Assembly: GCA_964619955.1 (NCBI GenBank)
Contig: CAZUJF010000007.1
Location: forward strand, 135,164 to 199,163
DNA from: JACQFK01 sp964619955
GTDB taxonomy: Bacteria; Planctomycetota; MHYJ01; JACPRB01
Direction: 5' to 3'
DNA length: 64,000 nt
The position numbers and the translations under genes are program-made. The notes beneath the pieces are model-generated. The model worked only from the letters and a program-made list of their open reading frames with translations. It made no database searches and was not told where the DNA came from. Below are positions 44,165-51,784 of the stretch, piece after piece. Position 1 is the stretch's first letter; each line of letters begins with the position of its first letter.

Positions 44165-44389
44165 TCAATCCGCCTCGGGAAGCGGCCCCCGCGACCGGAG
44201 CAGGTCGCGCATCTCCCGGGCCGCCACCACCACGTTGAAGAGGGCCCGGCGCTGCTCCGAATTCAGCGGCCCGAAGCTTTCCTCCAGGGCCAGTTCCGAA
44301 TACCCCAGCACCACGGTCATCCGGTCGGACAGGACCTGCTGCGCGCTCTTGATCGTCATCTTGTCCCCTTCCGCATCGCTGTTCGTCAT
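44165..44389 (-). CDS. Small histidine-kinase-dimerisation-like protein
   Basis: 74 residues with GGAGA before the ATG. The segment VLSDRMTVVLGYSELALEE followed by SEQRRALFNVVVAAREMRDL resembles the DHp (HisKA) helix pair of sensor kinases. The phosphoacceptor position in the usual S-H-E-L pattern appears to be Asp (SDRM), and no ATPase domain follows. It could be a dimerisation or decoy partner for a kinase, or a structural relic. It is upstream of and co-directional with the HDOD gene. Confidence 0.6.
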   Translation of the reverse strand: MTNSDAEGDKMTIKSAQQVLSDRMTVVLGYSELALEESFGPLNSEQRRALFNVVVAAREMRDLLRSRGPLPEAD

Positions 44390-44681
44390 CGTTTCTCCAC
44401 ACGGAATCGGAAGGGCGGACCCCCGTTGCAGGAGTGATCCGCCCCTCCGACTAGACCGGGTAACGGGCCCGGCCGAACGTTGTGGCGTTCCGCCGGACCC
44501 TCTTGGGTCAACTCGAAGTCCTTTCCTCCCTGCCCCCGATGCCGTCCGGGGCCCTGAACTTCAGGACCCTTCCGGGTTTCTCCGGCGGCGGCCCCGTCGG
44601 GCGCGCCGCCCGCTGCTGCCGGCTGAGCCACCGCGAGGGCCAGGCCGGCCAGAGCGGCGATTTCAAAATTCGGTTGCTCAT
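44386..44681 (-). pseudogene. Possible frameshifted small secreted protein
   Basis: A strong AGGAGG precedes ATG 44681, but the frame from this ATG is unremarkable and stops at 44508. One base later the adjacent frame reads a convincing signal peptide (FEIAALAGLALAVAQPAAAG) and stays open to 44386, overlapping the next start. A one-base deletion in the first five codons, real or from assembly, would explain both. The putative mature part is glycine-rich with no recognised domain. This fills most of the 330-base gap here. Confidence 0.4.
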
Positions 44682-44718
44682 GTCCGCCTCCTGGTTGTGA
44701 ATCAAGCGTGTCGAACCC

Positions 44719-45279
44719 CTACTCGAGAATCGCCATGCCCTCGGACACTTCGAACTCCAGGCCCTGGCCCAGGGGGTTCTGCCCCTGCAGGGCCGTCCAG
44801 AGGGCGTGCTGGGCCGGATCCAGGACCGCGTCCACCCGCCGGAACCAGAGGGACTTCCGGTCCGCCACCCACCATTCGTAGTCCCGGATGTCGAGCACCC
44901 CCATGCGCCGGTAGCGCTCGTGGCAGTCCCGGATCTCCGCCTCCCGCTCCCGCAGGATGCGGACCAGGTAGGAGATCTGGCTCGTGTCCAGCTTCAAGGC
45001 ATGCTCCAGCTGCGCGAGCAGCGGCGGGGCCACGCTCGCCGGCTCGGGGCCGGCCGCGGCCGGCAGAGGCGGCAGCGGTGGCCTCACCCGCGGCGCTTCA
45101 GGCTCCGGAAAAACCTCCGCCCGGCTCTCATCGTTCCGCATCGGACGCTCCTGTCGGCACTCCACCTCACGAACCAGGCGCGGACTCACCGGGGGGCGAA
45201 AGGGCCGTACGACTTCCCCTCTCCCCCGGACCAGCACCCCCGCCAGGACGAGCAGCGCCACAGGAAGGGCGGCTCTCAC
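44719..45279 (-). CDS. Exported proline-rich protein of unknown function
   Basis: 186 residues starting at a GTG whose GTGA overlaps the stop of the upstream gene. N-terminal hydrophobic segment MRAALPVALLVLAGVLV, then a proline-rich linker (about 60-80), then charged helices with LDTSQISYLVRILREREAEI and DPAQHALWTALQG. The helical part recalls Spy/CpxP-like or anti-sigma periplasmic regions (LxxxxxxxLxxxL with Glu and Arg), but the match is too weak to name. Probably co-translated with the preceding secreted protein. Confidence 0.65.
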   Translation of the reverse strand: MRAALPVALLVLAGVLVRGRGEVVRPFRPPVSPRLVREVECRQERPMRNDESRAEVFPEPEAPRVRPPLPPLPAAAGPEPASVAPPLLAQLEHALKLDTSQISYLVRILREREAEIRDCHERYRRMGVLDIRDYEWWVADRKSLWFRRVDAVLDPAQHALWTALQGQNPLGQGLEFEVSEGMAILE

Positions 45280-45752
45280 GTGAGGAGCTCCTCGCGATAG
45301 CGGTCCGCGACGACCGGCTCGAAGACGGAGATCCTCGTGGGCCTCAGATAGGTCGTGGGCCGGGTGGCGCCGACGGTGATCGTCAGGTTGTGGGTGTTCT
45401 GGAACACCCCGCCGATGTAGAGGCTGCCCTCATACCGAAGCACATCTCCGGCCGCCGGGGCCCAGGTCGACATGCTCACGACCTTGGTGAACGTGGAGAC
45501 GGTGGTCCCGGGGTTGGGGACGGCGGTCGTGCTGTTGTGCTTCTGGACCCCGTTCTTGAAGACTTTAAGCTTGATGGTGTAGCCCGTCGGCGAGGAGGTG
45601 GTTACGGTCGACTCATAGGTCGATGACGTCTGGCCTGCAACGACAGACGTGGGTTTATTCCCTTGGTTGGATCCTGACTGGGCCTGCGCTGCACTGGCGT
45701 AGAAACCGAGGGTGGCCACTACTGCAAAGGCCGCCAAAGTCCTGCTTCGCAT
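45276..45752 (-). CDS. Small exported beta-rich protein
   Basis: 158 residues, with AGGAG before the ATG and a clear signal peptide (MRSRTLAAFAVVATLGFYASAAQA). The mature part is rich in Thr, Ser and Val with alternating hydrophobic residues (TGYTIKLKVFKNGVQ, DVLRYEGSLYIGGVF), suggesting an immunoglobulin-like or jelly-roll sheet. No family is recognised. Its leader contains several stem-loops. It overlaps the next gene by GTGA. Confidence 0.7.
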   Translation of the reverse strand: MRSRTLAAFAVVATLGFYASAAQAQSGSNQGNKPTSVVAGQTSSTYESTVTTSSPTGYTIKLKVFKNGVQKHNSTTAVPNPGTTVSTFTKVVSMSTWAPAAGDVLRYEGSLYIGGVFQNTHNLTITVGATRPTTYLRPTRISVFEPVVADRYREELLT

Positions 45753-45767
45753 CGTTCACTCCTCTTT

Positions 45768-45902
45768 CATGGCCACAGCGGCCATGGAGAGGAGGAGTGC
45801 AAGAGCGGGGCCGGATTTCCCTGACGTCGCTTGGGAGGGGGTTTCTCAAGGAGCTTGGCGGGGAAACCCCGGATCTGGAGGACTCAGATTCCGGGGGTCG
45901 AT
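45768..45902. other. Structured leader region
   Basis: In the 273-base gap before the small exported protein three inverted repeats lie in a row: CATGGCC/GGCCATG with a 5-base loop (45768-45786), GGGGTTTC/GAAACCCC (45838-45870), and a weaker CGGATCTG/CAGATTCCG (from about 45870). No gene, known riboswitch pattern or T tract was seen. The rest of the gap to 46025 shows nothing recognisable. Confidence 0.45.
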
Positions 45903-46025
45903 TCAGGGCCTGAGCGGGGGCCTTGGGGACAATTTGGGGAGGAGGCCGCCGGGAGAAAACAGGCTCAAATCGGCTTCAGCGGGATTGGTCGACACAAACC
46001 CCAAGTCGACACAGTTCGGGCGTTG

Positions 46026-47933
46026 TCAGAGCGCAAGAGCCTGCCGCACGTGACGACGACCGATGACGGGGGTCGGGGCCAGGACCTTGATCCGCTCGAC
46101 CACCGCCTTAAGCTGGGCTTCCCCCCCCGGCCACTCCCGATGGATCAGCTCCAGCATCCCGTCCGCCGTCATCCGCCGCTCCGCCCCCAGCCAGACCCGG
46201 ATCGTGGAAGGCAACTCCTCCCTCAGCTCCTCTACCGCAGGGAGTTCCACCCGCGCCGCCTCCAGCCGCGTCCTCAGCTCGGGGACGAGTTTCTCCGGCT
46301 CCTCGCAGACCGCGATCACCCGGTAGTCTGCGGGATGATCTTCGGTGCCCCCCACCTTCCGGACCTTCCGGTCCAGGAGCGCGACATAGAACTTCTGCCG
46401 CGCCGCCGGCACCCGGTCCAGACCCTCCAGCAGCAGCGTGCCCCCTTCGGCCTGCTGGGCGTAGCCTTCGGCTCCCCGTTCTGCCCCCGACCAGGCCCCG
46501 GCCTCCCACCCGTAGAGCTCCGTCGGCTCGTGCGCCACCTGCTCACAGGCCACGACCACGAGGGGGCCCGACTTCCGCGGGCTGGCCTCGTGCAGCTTAC
46601 GGGCCCAGGCGCGACTGCCCATCCCGGGCGTTCCCACCAGGAGCAGCGGCAGCCGGGTCTTCGCCAGCTTCTCCAGCCGGCGCTCTGCATGAATCCGATT
46701 CATCGAGCGATTCCGGGTAAGACGTTCCAGCTGAACCGATCGCTTCCGCGCGATCACCGCCGCTTTGTGGCGGCCCCGCTGCTCCTCCGCCGCCGCCCTC
46801 AGCTTCCGGAATTCCGCCACCCGCGGCAGGTCCTGCACCTGCACTGCCAGCCGTTCCCCGTGTCGGGCCGCTCGGAACGCTTCGTTCCAGTCCTGGCGCA
46901 GGACCGCCACCGCATGACTCGCCCTCAGCACGTGCAGGCGGCCGATCCAGTCGTAACGGTCCCGCTGGCGTTGCCGAGCTTGCCGCAACTCGGATTCCGC
47001 CTCCTCGATCCTTCCTGCTCGAGCGGCTGCGATGGCCAAAAAGGAGTGCGAAATGACTATGGTTTGTTGAAGCCCCAACACTTGGGCGAGCGATAGGACT
47101 CTGGGATAGATCTGTCGAGCCTCCTCCCAACGCCCCATCTGCCAGAGCACGTAGGCAGCCCGACCCAGAAATTCACATTCCCGCAACGGGACTCCTAAAC
47201 GGCCGCATTCTTCCGCCGCATTGCGCGAGGCCCGCAGCGCACGAGCAAACTGCCCTCCCTCCACATACGCCCACCCCTTGGCGCCCCGTGCCAAGGCCAG
47301 ACGGAGACGATCTCCCGTCCGGCGGGCGACCTGAATCGCCTGCTCCAGCGATTCCAAGGCCTCGGCGTGACGCCGGCAGCGGATCAGCGCAAAGCCTTCA
47401 TTCATCCGAGCACTAAGCCGTTGAGATGCACTTCGGGCTTCCGCCACGGCCCGCTGAAATTCCGCCACAGCCTCCTCATTCTGATCCCGCGCCATCGCAA
47501 TGTTTCCGGCAACGATACACAGGTTGTAATTCGCCCGGGGTTTCGGCCGGGCCGCTTTCGCCCGGCGCAGGGCTTCCCCCGCCCGCTTGTAGCGGCCGAG
47601 GTGGTACCAGATCTGCGCCACATGGACGTGGATGTCGGGAATTAAATAGGCGGCCCCCTCCCGGTAACGAAGCGCCCCGCGCAGCGTGATCAGGGCCTCC
47701 CGGTAGCGGCCGAGCACGTATTGGGCCACTCCAAGGCGAAGGTAGCTCTCCCGGCCCGGGTCCCGGCGAGCGACCTCCAAGGCCGCCTGCAGCGCAGCGG
47801 CTGGCTGACCCTTGAGCTCGAGGCGGTCCCGGAGCCGCCGCAGCTCGGAGACCCGTATCCCCGGCGGAAATACGAGGTCCCGACCCGGTGCCGGCCGGGC
47901 CGCCGGTAGACGCCGCTCCAAGGGACGTGCCAA
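46026..47933 (-). CDS. TPR protein with inactive sigma-54-activator-like AAA+ domain (paralogue 2)
   Basis: 635 residues, no signal peptide. The first 400 residues are TPR-like helices (EALITLRGALRYREG, HLGRYKRAGEALRRAKAA). Residues about 420-620 align with the AAA+ core of sigma-54 activators (NtrC type): Walker A region VGTPGMGSRA instead of GESGTGKE, so no lysine; GAWSGA where activators have GAFTGA; GGTLLLEGL where Walker B is GGTLFLDE, so the acidic pair is lost. The lid retains WPGG. No DNA-binding HTH follows. It cannot hydrolyse ATP in the usual way. It is the downstream copy of a tandem pair after an adenylate cyclase gene. Confidence 0.85.
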   Translation of the reverse strand: MARPLERRLPAARPAPGRDLVFPPGIRVSELRRLRDRLELKGQPAAALQAALEVARRDPGRESYLRLGVAQYVLGRYREALITLRGALRYREGAAYLIPDIHVHVAQIWYHLGRYKRAGEALRRAKAARPKPRANYNLCIVAGNIAMARDQNEEAVAEFQRAVAEARSASQRLSARMNEGFALIRCRRHAEALESLEQAIQVARRTGDRLRLALARGAKGWAYVEGGQFARALRASRNAAEECGRLGVPLRECEFLGRAAYVLWQMGRWEEARQIYPRVLSLAQVLGLQQTIVISHSFLAIAAARAGRIEEAESELRQARQRQRDRYDWIGRLHVLRASHAVAVLRQDWNEAFRAARHGERLAVQVQDLPRVAEFRKLRAAAEEQRGRHKAAVIARKRSVQLERLTRNRSMNRIHAERRLEKLAKTRLPLLLVGTPGMGSRAWARKLHEASPRKSGPLVVVACEQVAHEPTELYGWEAGAWSGAERGAEGYAQQAEGGTLLLEGLDRVPAARQKFYVALLDRKVRKVGGTEDHPADYRVIAVCEEPEKLVPELRTRLEAARVELPAVEELREELPSTIRVWLGAERRMTADGMLELIHREWPGGEAQLKAVVERIKVLAPTPVIGRRHVRQALAL

Positions 47934-47986
47934 GAGAGGATCCTCCGTGTCTTAAAATACCCCGGACGGAAGGCCGCGTGCAAGGA

Positions 47987-48004
47987 GAGTTAAAATTTTA
48001 ACTC
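47987..48004. repeat. Perfect 18-bp palindrome between the TPR/AAA+ paralogues
   Basis: GAGTTAAAATTTTAACTC is its own reverse complement. It lies in the 94-base gap between the paralogues, 53 bases before the start of the downstream gene, in an otherwise GC-rich region. It looks like a dimer-binding operator. Confidence 0.75.
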
Positions 48005-48027
48005 CCCCGTCCCCGCGAGATCTACGT

Positions 48028-49977
48028 TCATGGAACTCGGTTGGAGTTCATGCGGCTCGTCGCACCCGGACGCCCCAGCAGCACCTGCCGCACCTGACGG
48101 CGACCGATGACGGGGGTCGGGGCCAGGACCTTGATCCGCTCGACCACCGCCTTCAGCTGGGCTTCCCCTCCCGGCCACTCCCGCTGGATGAGTTCCAGCA
48201 TCCCGTCCGCCGTCATCCGCCGCTCCGCCCCCAGCCAGACCCGGATCGTCGCCGGCAGTTCCTCCCGCAGGTCCTCCACCGCAGGCAAGTCCACCCGTGC
48301 CGCCTCCAGCCGCGTCCTCAACTCGGGACCGAGCTTCCCCGGCTCCTCACAAACCGCGATCACCCGGTAGTCCGCGGGATGATCTTCGGTGCCCCCCACC
48401 TTCCGGACCTTCCGGTCCAGCAGCGCGACATAGTACTTCTGCCGCGCCGCCGGCACCCGATCCAGCCCCTCCAGCAGCAGCGTGCCCCCTTCGGCCTGCT
48501 GGGCGTAGCCCTCGGCTCCCCGTTCCGCCCCCGACCAGGCCCCGGCCTCCCACCCGTAGAGCTCCGTCTGCTCGTGGGCCACCTGTTCACACGCCACGAC
48601 CACGAAGGGGCCCGACTTCCGCGGGCTTGCCTCGTGAGCCTTCCGGGCCACAGACCGGCTGGACATCCCGGGCGTTCCCACCAGAAGCAGCGGCAGCCGC
48701 GTCTTTGCCAGCTTCTCCAGCCGGCGCTCCACCTTCACTTTGTCCTTCGAACGCCCCCGGTTGAGGGCCTCCAGTTGCAAGGCCCGCTTCCGCGCGATCA
48801 CCGCCGCTTTGTGGCGGCCCCGCTGCTCCTCAGCGGTCGCACGCAAAGTCCGGAATTCCGCCACCCGCGGCAGGTCCTGCACCTGTACTGCCAGCCGCTC
48901 CCCGTGCCGGGCCACGCGGAACGCTTCGTTCCAGTCTTGGCGCAAAACCGCCACCGCATGGCTCGCCCTCAACACATGCAGGCGGCCCACCCAGTCATAG
49001 CGATCCCGCTGGCGCCGTCGGGCCAGGCGAAGCTCGGACTCCGCCTCCTCCAGGCGGCCTTCCCTCGCTGCCGCTAGGGCCAGAAACGAGTGGGCCATCA
49101 CGATAGCTTGCTGCTTGCCCAGGATCTCCGCCAGCGACAAAACCCGGGTATAGGCCTGCCGGGCCGCCTCCCAACGCCCCAACTGCCAAAGGGCATAGGC
49201 CACATGTATCCGTAGTTCACATTCCCGGGGAGCCGAACCTAGACGCCCGAATTCATCTGCGGCAAGACGCGCGCAGCGCAATGCCCGGTTGAATTGGCCT
49301 TCTTCTGCATGCACCCACCCCTTGGCCCCCCGGGCGATGGCCAAACCCTCCCGATCCCCTATCTGCCGGGCGATCCGAATCGCATGCTCCAGGGGTTCAA
49401 AAGCCTCCACATGCCGGCGGCAGCGAATCAATGCCAACGCTTCATTGGTCCAGGCCGTGCACCTCTGGGGTGCCTTTCGGGCTTCCGCTCTCGCTCGTCT
49501 AAATGCCTCCACCGCCTCCTCGTAGCGTGCCCGGGCCATCGCAATGTTTCCGGCCACGAGATGGAGATTGAAGTCTGCCCGAGGTTTCGGCCGCGCCGCT
49601 TTGGCCCGACGCAGGGCTTCGCTCGCCCGTTTGAAACGTCCTAGGTGATACCAGAGCTGCGCGACATGAACGTGGATGTCGGGTATCAGATAGGCGGCTC
49701 CGTCCCGAAAGCGAAGCGCCCCTCGCAGCGTTACCAGGGCCTCCCGGTAGCGGCCCACGACATATTGGGACACCCCCAGACGGTGATAACTTTCCCGGCC
49801 CGGGTCCCGACGGGCGACCTCCAGGGCCGCCTGCAAGGCCCCTGCAGACTGTCCCTGACGCATGAGCCGGTCCCGGAGCCGCCGCAGCTCGGAGACCCGT
49901 ATCCCCGGCGGAAATACGAGGTCCCGACCCGGTGCCGGCCGGGTACCCGGCACGCGCCGCGCACGATCGGGTCTCAC
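48028..49977 (-). CDS. TPR protein with inactive sigma-54-activator-like AAA+ domain (paralogue 1)
   Basis: 649 residues, starting at a GTG whose GTGA overlaps the cyclase stop. Architecture matches paralogue 2: N-terminal TPRs (about 30-400), then the degenerate AAA+ core with VGTPGMSSRS, GAWSGA and GGTLLLEGL. The AAA+ halves of the two proteins are nearly identical, while the TPR halves differ at many positions. A short extra C-terminal tail (GRPGATSRMNSNRVP) is unique to this copy. Coupled translation with the cyclase points to a joint role in cyclic-nucleotide signalling; how the dead AAA+ acts is unknown. Confidence 0.85.
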   Translation of the reverse strand: MRPDRARRVPGTRPAPGRDLVFPPGIRVSELRRLRDRLMRQGQSAGALQAALEVARRDPGRESYHRLGVSQYVVGRYREALVTLRGALRFRDGAAYLIPDIHVHVAQLWYHLGRFKRASEALRRAKAARPKPRADFNLHLVAGNIAMARARYEEAVEAFRRARAEARKAPQRCTAWTNEALALIRCRRHVEAFEPLEHAIRIARQIGDREGLAIARGAKGWVHAEEGQFNRALRCARLAADEFGRLGSAPRECELRIHVAYALWQLGRWEAARQAYTRVLSLAEILGKQQAIVMAHSFLALAAAREGRLEEAESELRLARRRQRDRYDWVGRLHVLRASHAVAVLRQDWNEAFRVARHGERLAVQVQDLPRVAEFRTLRATAEEQRGRHKAAVIARKRALQLEALNRGRSKDKVKVERRLEKLAKTRLPLLLVGTPGMSSRSVARKAHEASPRKSGPFVVVACEQVAHEQTELYGWEAGAWSGAERGAEGYAQQAEGGTLLLEGLDRVPAARQKYYVALLDRKVRKVGGTEDHPADYRVIAVCEEPGKLGPELRTRLEAARVDLPAVEDLREELPATIRVWLGAERRMTADGMLELIQREWPGGEAQLKAVVERIKVLAPTPVIGRRQVRQVLLGRPGATSRMNSNRVP

Positions 49978-51725
49978 AGGATCACCCGCACAAGTTCCTG
50001 CTCCCCCGCCAGACCCTTCATCGCCGCCCGGAACCCCTCCTGCCGCCCGCCGGCCTCCGCCAGCAGCCGCCGCGCCCCGGGATCATCCGCCAGCGCCCGC
50101 GTCAGCACGATCTCCCCGCCCGCCGCCAGCCCCTGCGCCCGCGCCGCCGTGTTCACCGTCGTCCCGAAATAGTCCAGCCGCCCCTCGTTCCGGATCGCGA
50201 TCGCCGGCCCCACATGCGCCCCCACCTTGAGCAGGACTTCCTCCACCCCGTCCCGGCCCTTCCGGAACAACTCCCAGCCCCGCTGCATCTCGAGCGCGGC
50301 CTGGACCGCGTCCGCCGCCCCCGAGAACACGGCCATGATCGCGTCGCCCATCGTCTTCACGACGCCCCCGCGATGCCGCGCCACCGAGCCCACGAGGTAA
50401 CGGAAATGCCCCTGCACGAACTCGAAGGCCCTCCCGTCCCCCAGCCGCTCATAGAGCTCGGTCGACCCCTTCAGATCCGTGAAGAGCAGCGCCATCGACC
50501 CGATCGAAAGCTCCTCCCCCGCCGCCACCGCCTCGCCGGGAAAGAGGTCGCGGAACTCCTGCAGCGACGTCACGAACGACGCCGTCGCCGCCCGCTCCGC
50601 CCAGGATTCGCGCTCGACCACGACCAGCGCCTCGGCGCCGAGCCGGTTGCGGATCCGCAGCTCCGACCCCGGCCGCGCCTCCGCCCTCAGGACGCCGTCC
50701 TCCAGCGTGATCTCCATCCCCCCGGACGGCAGCGTCACGATCCCCTTCGCCGAATAGGAGCGCACGCGCAGCGGACCCGGTCCGGGCGCGAAGGCTTCCC
50801 GGCGTTCTCCAGGGGCCACGCGCAGCTGCGCGACCTGCCCGGGCATGTTTGCCGGACCGCCGATGCAATAGACTTCCTTCCGCGCGGCGCGCAGCGCCGC
50901 ATTGACGGTGAAGCGCGCCTCCATGGTCTTCGAGAAATCCGCCGCGAAGTCCACCCCGCAGGTGTCGCAGCGCGCCTGCGCCTTGACCTGCGAGAGCGCG
51001 CCGGCCTCCCGCGTCGAGACCCGGCAATGCGGACAAAGCACCGACCAGACCAGGTCCAGCACGCCCGCCTTCGCGGCCCTGAGAAAGAGCGTCAGCACCT
51101 CCAGGCGGTCCTGCCCCCAGCGGTCCGCCTGCTCGAAGGGGCGCATGCGGACGACCTCGAGATCCGAGCCCTCCGCCAGATGCCGCCGCAGTCGCTCCGT
51201 CCCCGTCAGCCGCGCGAGTCGCGCGTCGAGCACGTCCGCATGGAACTCCGTCGGACCGGGCCGGGCGGCGGCCGGCGGCGCGCCTTCCTTCTCGAACGCG
51301 CGCACGAACGCCAGAACGTCCGCCGTCATCTTTTTCCCCAAGACCTGGTGCGCCACGATCTTGCCCAGCCAGGTGCGGGGCAGGACCCGTCCGTAGAGTT
51401 CCAGCTCGCAGCCGGAGGCCTGGGGCTCGGTGCGCACGCCCACCACGGCGCGTTCGAGCGGGCCCGCATCGAAGCGGCGCTCGACTTCGTAATAACGGCC
51501 TTCGACGAAATCGAAGGGCAGTTCGTCGTAGCGCAGCCGCATCCCGAGGACGCGCGTCTCGGCGCGATAGTGCCCCTTGCGGGAGGGATCGGGCAGCGGG
51601 ACGAACGACACCGCGCCAAGGCCGATGGCGCGGTTGAGGCGTTCGGTGTCCGCGAGGAAGGCCCAGAGCGCGGCGGGCGGGACGCCGACGAGGGCCTTGG
51701 AACTCAGGAGGATCTCTTCGCCCAC
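49974..51725 (-). CDS. Class III adenylate/guanylate cyclase with SRPBCC-like and zinc-ribbon N-terminal regions
   Basis: 583 residues from GTG 51725. The N-terminus (about 1-150) resembles an SRPBCC/START-like lipid- or ligand-binding domain (VPPAALWAFLADTERLNRAI). A zinc ribbon follows (CPHC about 231, CDTC about 253), as in DUF5939-type cyclases. The C-terminal cyclase domain (about 400-583) has both metal aspartates (FTDLKGST and KTMGDAIMAVF), the adenine-type Lys in VVKTMGD, and YFGTTVNTAARAQ with the transition-state Asn and Arg. It should make cAMP, though GTP use cannot be excluded. First gene of a coupled operon with the two TPR/pseudo-AAA+ proteins. Confidence 0.9.
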   Translation of the reverse strand: MGEEILLSSKALVGVPPAALWAFLADTERLNRAIGLGAVSFVPLPDPSRKGHYRAETRVLGMRLRYDELPFDFVEGRYYEVERRFDAGPLERAVVGVRTEPQASGCELELYGRVLPRTWLGKIVAHQVLGKKMTADVLAFVRAFEKEGAPPAAARPGPTEFHADVLDARLARLTGTERLRRHLAEGSDLEVVRMRPFEQADRWGQDRLEVLTLFLRAAKAGVLDLVWSVLCPHCRVSTREAGALSQVKAQARCDTCGVDFAADFSKTMEARFTVNAALRAARKEVYCIGGPANMPGQVAQLRVAPGERREAFAPGPGPLRVRSYSAKGIVTLPSGGMEITLEDGVLRAEARPGSELRIRNRLGAEALVVVERESWAERAATASFVTSLQEFRDLFPGEAVAAGEELSIGSMALLFTDLKGSTELYERLGDGRAFEFVQGHFRYLVGSVARHRGGVVKTMGDAIMAVFSGAADAVQAALEMQRGWELFRKGRDGVEEVLLKVGAHVGPAIAIRNEGRLDYFGTTVNTAARAQGLAAGGEIVLTRALADDPGARRLLAEAGGRQEGFRAAMKGLAGEQELVRVIL

Positions 51726-51732
51726 GGGGGGT

Positions 51733-51738
51733 AGTGTA
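51733..51738 (-). promoter_or_regulatory. -10 box close to cyclase start
   Basis: Minus-strand TACACT, 7 bases before the GTG at 51725. Another case of a promoter box too close for a normal leader. Confidence 0.35.
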
Positions 51739-51784
51739 CCCCCGCGTCTTGACCGGCGGCGGTCTTCTCTGGGAAGCTGGCCGC

